64,000 bases of DNA from Anthopleura xanthogrammica (lineage: Eukaryota; Cnidaria; Anthozoa; Actiniaria; Actiniidae): assembly GCA_964019055.1 (NCBI GenBank), contig OZ025215.1, positions 964,001-1,028,000 on the forward strand, given 5' to 3'. Of the stretch, positions 57,846 to 64,000 are shown one piece after another. A program made the position numbers and the translations under genes. The notes under the pieces were generated by a model. That model saw nothing but the letters and a program-made list of their open reading frames with translations. It made no database searches and was not told where the DNA came from. The stretch's first letter is position 1. Each line of letters starts with the position of its first letter.

Positions 57846-59164
57846 ATCTGCGACTGATACATGCATTGATCAAACAAGGGAAGAATATGACACTATTTTT
57901 TTCACACTCCCTAATCCACTAGAAACTAGAGAAAAGACACTTAAGGAAAAGGACACAAAGAAAAAAAGAACTATCAAAACAATTATGTCTATTATGTCTT
58001 CATACTTAAAACATAGGGTTTTGCAGATGATCATCTCAAGAATTAGCCAAAGAGCCTAAACTTCAAGATTCAGCCTAAACGTTTTCATGTTTGCATGAAC
58101 TTTTGTTTATAATAATAATAACTTTATTTAAACACTTAGCAAAGAAATATAGTGTCTTAACAAAGCACGCATGTATAAACGAAGAAGGTTGAAAACTATA
58201 TAATTTTAAAAATTATATATATGTACATGTATACAAAATATTTAATATTATTATTATAATCCTGCTGTTTCTTTGGAACGAAACAGGCAAGGAAGGAACC
58301 TTTCACTGCGGATGTTACAAATTATCCTACCACATTTATAGTAAGCTATGCAGTAGCTTTTTTTTAAGGGGGGGGGGGGGTTGAATTTATTCACTTGAAA
58401 ATATTGTTGAAAGATAAACCGTTTCATTTTGTAACACACTTAAGAAGTTTATTGCGATTTTGAGATCTGCTTCTACTTTCCTAAATGTAATTTAAATAGA
58501 ACTTTAGGATAGGTTAGACCTATATAAGGACGAGGCATTTATATCTTTCAAGCGATTTCATAAATATTGTACTTATAATTAGTTGTGAGCAAGGCTAAGG
58601 TTGTAGTTGAGGTTGTAATGGAAGGTACAGAACTTAGTAAGGACAATGGTGAAATAAAAAATTTGTTTTTTTCTGACAGCCACACCGACTAAGAAAAATT
58701 ATGTCCGGTCAACCTGGCTATGCCTTTGTATAGATCGATCTTTACACCAAACTTGTAATTACCAACATGGTATAACATGAGAACTAATAAAAGAGTTAGA
58801 AGTCCAGAAGTCGCTTTGGATAACATAGTATTATAATCTATTATTATTGAAATGAGATTGGTGTGATTTAAATTTACCATGAAAGTTATGATATTAGTGG
58901 CGATCTTTAGATCAAAGAAAGAAAAAAAGAAAAAGAAAATAAAAAGGAGAAAAAAAGTTCTGGGAATCATGCACGCTTATGACATGTTCCCAATCCCAAT
59001 AATAATATCATGATAGCCTTATGGCAGCAAAAACAAACAAACAAACAAACTAAGAAAAGAAGAATAAGAAAAAAATTAAGAAAAAAAAAAAAAAAGAGAA
59101 GAAAAAAGAAAGGAAGAGTAGAGAAGAGAAGAGAAGAGAAGAGAAGGGAAGGGAAGGGAAGGGA

Positions 59165-59390
59165 AGACAAGACAAGACAAGACAAGACAAGACAAGACAA
59201 GACAAGACAACACAAGACAAGACAAGACAAGACAAGACAAGACAACACAAGACAAGACAAGACAACACAAGACAAGACAACACAAGACAAGACAACACAA
59301 GACAAGACAACACAAGACAAGACAACACAAGACAAGACAACACAAGACAAGACAAAACAAGACAACACAACACAAGACAAGACAATCGCA
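59165..59390. repeat. AAGACAAGACA / AACACAAGACA array, first
   Basis: Pentamer variants GACAA and CACAA form a higher-order 15-base pattern over about 220 bases, preceded by AGAAG and AGGGA runs. Cysteine, valine and leucine frames on the minus strand are artefacts. Confidence 0.95.
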
Positions 59391-59649
59391 TGAAATCTAT
59401 TTCTGCCAAATAGGAAATATTCATTGTCTGGGAATCATGCACGCTTATGACATGTTCCCAATCCCAATAATAATATCATGATAGCCTTATGGCAGTTGGC
59501 GCACACAAAAACAAACAAACAAACAAACTAAGAAAAGAAGAATAAGAAAAAAATTAAGAAAAAAAAAAAAAAGAGAAGAAAAAAGAAAGGAAGAGTAGAG
59601 AAGAGAAGAGAAGAGAAGAGAAGGGAAGGGAAGGGAAGGGAAGGGAAGG

Positions 59650-59945
59650 GAAGACAAGACAAGACAAGACAAGACAACACAAGACAACACAACACAAGAC
59701 AACACAACACAAGACAACACAACACAAGACAACACAACACAAGACAACACAACACAAGACAACACAACACAAGACAACACAACACAAGACAACACAACAC
59801 AAGACAACACAACACAAGACAACACAACACAAGACAACACAACACAAGACAACACAACACAAGACAACACAACACAAGACAACACAACACAAGACAACAC
59901 AACACAAGACAACACAACACAAGACAACACAACACAAGACAAGAC
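59650..59945. repeat. AACACAAGACAACAC array, second
   Basis: A 15-base unit, ACAACACAACACAAG with GAC, repeats about 18 times with very few changes. It follows the duplicated anchor at 59425-59530 and is a more homogenised relative of the first array. Confidence 0.95.
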
Positions 59946-60270
59946 AATCGCATGAAATCTATTTCTGCCAAATAGGAAATATTCATTGTCCGCACCCTGC
60001 CAATTGTGAAATGTCCAAAATATAAGATAACACTTTCATAATAAAAATCAATTTGTTTTGTTAGGTTTACTAGTCTACCTTAGAGCCTTCAGTTGTTAAT
60101 GTTTGTGTGGCTTGAAACCAAAAAAATAAATTGTATTTTGTATAGTTAAGAAAAGTGTAATGATCTTCCATTGTCATGGATACTCGTTGCATCATTAGCT
60201 TCAGTTTGTGCCTTGAAACGAACACAACTTTGAGCAGTCACGATATCATATCTTAAGTATCATAAGCTAC

Positions 60271-61420
60271 GTGCTGTATGCACGATATTTCTTTAGTATG
60301 ATGCATTATTTCGGGATACAAATTACATAGCTAAAACTATGAATGTAGTGCAGGAATTTCTTTAATATAATTTTTCTGATCAGATGTTATCGAAGATCTT
60401 AGTGCCTCCGCATGAGACTTAAATTTACTCAAGCAGAGCCATGGATTTACTTGAAGAAGTGTCTGAAACTGGGTTCAATGTTAAGTGGCATTCATGTTAA
60501 CTATATTCATGGCGCAAAATATTTTTTTCCACAAGAGAATTGGCATTAAATATTAATATCCATCACCAATTCCTTTGTTTGGCTTACTAATACTTGTTTG
60601 GTATATATTTTGTTTCTTTTCTTTTAGCTTTTTCCTTTCCTTTCCTTTCTTTTTCTTTCCTTTCCTCTTATTCGCAAGTACACAACTACATTCAACGATA
60701 ATAGTTTTCAACCATACGACTTCAAATAAACAAGTCTATCTAAACTAAAGAAAATAGGTTTTCAATTAGAATAAAATAATAAAGCGAGAAAAAATTGCTT
60801 GAAAAACACATAACAACTTCTAAAGTAAAGATTTCCTTTATCCAAGGAACAATGAGCTGCATCATTTAGAAACTCCACGAAGATTCCTTATTGTTTGTTT
60901 CTTTTGTTTTAAATTTACCTATTATGTTAAGCTAGCTCTGAATTAAGATTCCTGCAGATGTTTTCTAATGTTTATGTGTACGATTTCTAGTTGACCAGCC
61001 GTGGGACAATTGCATATCTATGGGTGTCTTAAGTGGATCAGTTATGTACATCACTTCAAGGTCATCCAGTGATGACTGTGACCGAGAAAACAAGGTAATA
61101 TCGAATGAAAACTAAGGAGCCGTAGAGAAGGAGAAGGAAAAAACAGAGAGAGAAAGTACAAGAAAGAAAGAAAGAAAGAAAGAAAGAACGACAAAAACAA
61201 AATCGATACTGAACTGAACTTTCCATTGATACCAAATATTTTGAAAATCTTTTGAATTACGACTTCACCTGCTTGTCATTAAACCGCAGAACTGATTGAC
61301 AGATCATATCATTAGCTTCTTATCCAATCAGCTACTTACAAAATTAGCTCATTATATTTTTTGACTTTAAAGAAAATTAAAGAAACATCACCTCCCTCAA
61401 ATATCAGATCTAGCATTTTT
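60271..61420. other. Spacer between copies 6 and 7
   Basis: No gene is supported. A pyrimidine-rich TTTCC tract stands at about 60620-60670 and an (AAAG)n run at about 61157-61188. Confidence 0.5.
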
Positions 61421-61424
61421 GAGG

Positions 61425-61480
61425 GTATTTATATAGTGGATAATTCAATCAAACTCTAACTATACTCCAGGATTTAAAAG
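61425..61480 (+). promoter_or_regulatory. TATA box and leader exon end of copy 7
   Basis: TATTTATATAG stands at 61426-61436, and about 45 bases later AAAAG/GTAAGA marks a leader exon end at 61480. The acceptor TTTTTTAG is at 62136-62137, 13 bases before the ATG at 62151. The spacing fits a short leader exon. Confidence 0.6.
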
Positions 61481-62150
61481 GTAAGATAAGATATTCCCTA
61501 AATATCAAAGAAAAGATATTTCGCATAGTTTACATACTTTAATCAACATTTTCTTTTCTAAAAATCCACTTCCATCTTCATAATTTGGGAATTCTGCAAA
61601 TGCGTTCACGAATGTGAATACCATCAGATTCACTATTGTAAACGTGCATCTGTTGTCATACAATTTGATAAGAAATATATATATACGAGAAGATATGATA
61701 TACATCATAGCACTTTTCCCCTGAGATTAGATTTTGAGAAGTGTTCCTCAAAAAAATAGAAGAAAAAATCGGATAAGATTGTGTTGAGGTTTGAGTTTGG
61801 TTTCAAAATTCAGTTTGAATCCTTTTTTATTGCTGAATAAAATTTGCAAATTGTTCGCATGAAAAATGAATAAATAAAATAAAATAAACACATTCTGGCA
61901 TCAACTAGAAGCACCGGCCAAAAGTGTTGAACGAATTAAATAAAAAAAGTAAAATAGTACGCGCAATTAAACAACCTGAAAAGCACGCTAGAAAAACAAG
62001 AAACGTACTTTGAAATTTATATTATACATTTATTTTTTTCTAAATATCTATGACAAAGGTGAAATCTTCAAAATCGAATACAAACTTATTTGGGGATTTA
62101 CAATCAGCACTGATTTCCTAAATAATTTCTTTTTTAGTTACTGATCCCCA

Positions 62151-63128
62151 ATGATGATGAAGGGACAGCTGGTGTTTCTCTTTCTGGTGTTCCTTCTCAA
62201 GCACAAAGTCACCTACGCTTCCATGTGTCATACGCAAAAATATTCTGAGGTCAACGTGTACTTGCATGGATTCACTCTTGAATCATCCAAGGTGGACACA
62301 ATCTTTGAATGTTACAGAAAGTGTGAGAAGAACATGCTTTGTGCAAGCGTCAATATGAACCTGATGGACAAGACATGTGAACTGAAGTACTCTACCAAGA
62401 CCAGACACCCAGAGAAGACTGTTAATCAATCAAACAGCATCTACATGGAGATACGAGATGCGCTCGGCTCTACTCTTCATAACCCAATACCATCCTGCAA
62501 ATGGTTGAAGAACCTTGACAACCAGGTAGAGTCAGGTGTTTATTGGATGAAGTTCAATGAGCCATCCTCTGCGCCATTCCAAGTGTTCTGTGACATGACC
62601 ACCGATGGAGGAGGCTGGACCCTTGTATACAGCTATACATTTACTCAGTACAATCAGTTTGGTTCAGATTCAAACGCAATCACTCCAATACCAAACTGGC
62701 CTGTGGGCAGGTCCTCTGGGACATGGGTGCCACAGTCAACGACAATCCCACTCAGTGAGTCTTCTCGCTCGTCCATGGATTTTTCTCTGTGGAAGAAGAT
62801 TGGTAACGAGTTCCTTCTCAAGCCTAATATCACTAACTGGGTAGCCTGTGTAGAAGGAACCGGAAGTCTTGTGAACTGGGTGGCAGGAAGTCTGACCTGT
62901 AGAGTTGTCAAGGCCATTACACCAACCTGTACCACTGTCACTCCAAACATGTTTGATATAAAATCATGCGGACCAAGTTTCACTCTCAATAGAGATAGAG
63001 GTCGCTACATTTTTTTAGAAGGAAGACTGAAATTGTGTAAACCATTCCACGACCCTTGTGGTACCAAGTCTACAGCCAATCACCTGACCAATATACCCAA
63101 TCCTGGTGGAGCGATATACATTCGCTGA
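62151..63128 (+). CDS. Secreted PAN/apple-like plus fibrinogen-N protein, copy 7
   Basis: The protein is 325 residues from the first of three ATG codons; the second or third would remove one or two residues. It has a signal peptide, PAN-like cysteines, the block PFQVFCDMTTDGGGWTLV, sequon NIT and end HDPCGTKS. The central part is very close to copies 1-3 (TQYNQFGSDSNAITPIPNW), while the segment before it groups with copy 4. The variable patch (SCGPSFTLNRDRGR and onward) is unique and longer than most. The frame, TATA box and leader are intact. Confidence 0.88.
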   Translation: MMMKGQLVFLFLVFLLKHKVTYASMCHTQKYSEVNVYLHGFTLESSKVDTIFECYRKCEKNMLCASVNMNLMDKTCELKYSTKTRHPEKTVNQSNSIYMEIRDALGSTLHNPIPSCKWLKNLDNQVESGVYWMKFNEPSSAPFQVFCDMTTDGGGWTLVYSYTFTQYNQFGSDSNAITPIPNWPVGRSSGTWVPQSTTIPLSESSRSSMDFSLWKKIGNEFLLKPNITNWVACVEGTGSLVNWVAGSLTCRVVKAITPTCTTVTPNMFDIKSCGPSFTLNRDRGRYIFLEGRLKLCKPFHDPCGTKSTANHLTNIPNPGGAIYIR

Positions 63129-64000
63129 GGATGGGATGTCACATAAAACACGATACGAAAAGGTTCTAAACAAGCAACCTCTTTTGAATTTATAGACTGC
63201 CTCAATTTTTTCAGTGACTATCGACTCAATGTACTCAGACCTGGTAATGTAATCATGGAAAACTAAAAATGTACACTTAAACAAAGCGAACACTTTGAGG
63301 AACTCATCTCCTTTTTGAAGAATCGTTTTCTTGGCATCGTTTTGCAAACGTTTTTCTCTTTTCCTGGGTGTTTCCCCACATCCGCGTTAGACTCAATTCA
63401 CTGCAGTTGTCTTTGTTCAAAAGGAATCATTTCCAAATTTGTGAAGTGAAGTGAAGTGAAGTCTTTATTTCACGATAGTAACACTTAAAAGTGAAACACT
63501 TATAAACTTGTGGCCCTCAAATATATAATTACAACAAAATCTAAAAACCTACAGTATATTTTTGAGGTTGTCATATACAATAGGTCACCTTGAAAATATT
63601 TGACAAGAAATAAGGAATTGCCACATGAGAGTCATTGATATTTAAGGTAAAGAAAACAAGACAAGACACAGATATGCACACTCGATTGTAAAAAGGTAGT
63701 ATGTATCCATTTTTGAAAATGCACAAATATGTTATAAGATGCAAAAAAACATGCAGAATATTAAAGTACAATTTTAAAACCCTTTTTTCAGGCGAACTGT
63801 TAATCAAAAATATAGAATGGTAGAAGACAAACCAACAAAGAATTTTGCAGGCCTTTTATTCTTGATTTTTAGACGAATTTGAAGTTGTGCTTTAGTCGCT
63901 ATATCCGACTTCTCTAACGGCCGTTAAACTATCTTTCCGTAATTCGATTATTATGAAATTCACATAAAATATTTTACTTAGATTGAAGTTCACAATAATG
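63129..64000. other. 3' flank of copy 7 with retroelement tail
   Basis: A (GTGAA)n run at about 63443-63462 leads into AGTCTTTATTTCACGATAGT and AACACTTATAAACTTGTGGC, which resembles the 3' end of a non-LTR retroelement or SINE. No gene is supported in the remaining sequence to the window end. Confidence 0.5.

Larger units (their letters stand above)
57846..60270. repeat. 3' flank of copy 6, duplicate of 53385-55200
   Basis: It follows the 3' flank of copy 5 base by base in long stretches. The piece with ATGCACGCTTATGACATG and GATAGCCTTATGGCAG occurs twice here (about 58970 and 59425), so the repeat-bearing part has been doubled. No gene is supported. Confidence 0.85.

Noticed and set aside
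58967..59995. Several cysteine-valine-leucine frames on the minus strand
   Set aside because: They are translations of the GACAA/CACAA arrays.

Overview
The window looks like nuclear DNA of an anthozoan cnidarian, most likely a stony coral. The reasons are AT-rich introns, many fold-back (MITE-like) elements, LINE and tRNA-like SINE fragments, a Roco/ZU5/death-domain gene of the kind expanded in cnidarians, and a tandem family of secreted PAN plus fibrinogen-N proteins resembling those annotated in corals as skeletal organic matrix proteins. The species cannot be told from the sequence alone.

Layout. (1) 0.1-13.4 kb, + strand: three secreted PAN/fibrinogen-N genes (491-1441, 4709-5677, and a broken copy at 11293-12258), each with an intronless coding region behind a spliced 5' leader. 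They sit in a repeated gene-spacer-promoter unit. A 3.07-kb transposon with terminal inverted repeats and a TA target duplication, carrying a Crypton-like tyrosine recombinase gene, lies in the leader intron of the third copy. A fourth, gene-less promoter block lies at about 12.7-13.4 kb. (2) 14.4-37.7 kb, - strand: one gene that I assembled exon by exon into 24 phase-compatible exons and about 1,830 codons. Order: MEX3-type KH domain, an unrecognised module of about 390 residues, Roc GTPase, COR, ZU5, ZU5 ending in a HFS autocleavage motif, UPA-like region, death domain. Its introns hold very long pure microsatellites and many inverted-repeat elements. (3) 37.7-43.3 kb: no gene that I can support; duplicated non-coding segments, repeats and a hammerhead-like motif. 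(4) 43.3-63.1 kb, + strand: four more PAN/fibrinogen-N genes (44885, 52407, 56868, 62151) inside large segmental duplications, with a 105-bp minisatellite, GACAA-type satellites, a small inversion and a fold-back element carrying a THAP-finger coding fragment. (5) 63.1-64 kb: 3' flank and a retroelement tail.

How the parts may work together. The secreted family has a conserved scaffold and a strongly variable patch next to the C terminus, framed by two cysteines that are lost together in the one copy lacking them. The minus-strand gene has the logic of PIDD or NLRP1 (autoproteolytic ZU5-UPA in front of a death-fold domain) joined to a Roco GTPase and an RNA-binding KH domain. It reads as a candidate intracellular nucleic-acid sensor or signalling switch, which is inference. 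Seven or so elements can be ordered in time because duplicate units in the same window supply empty sites.
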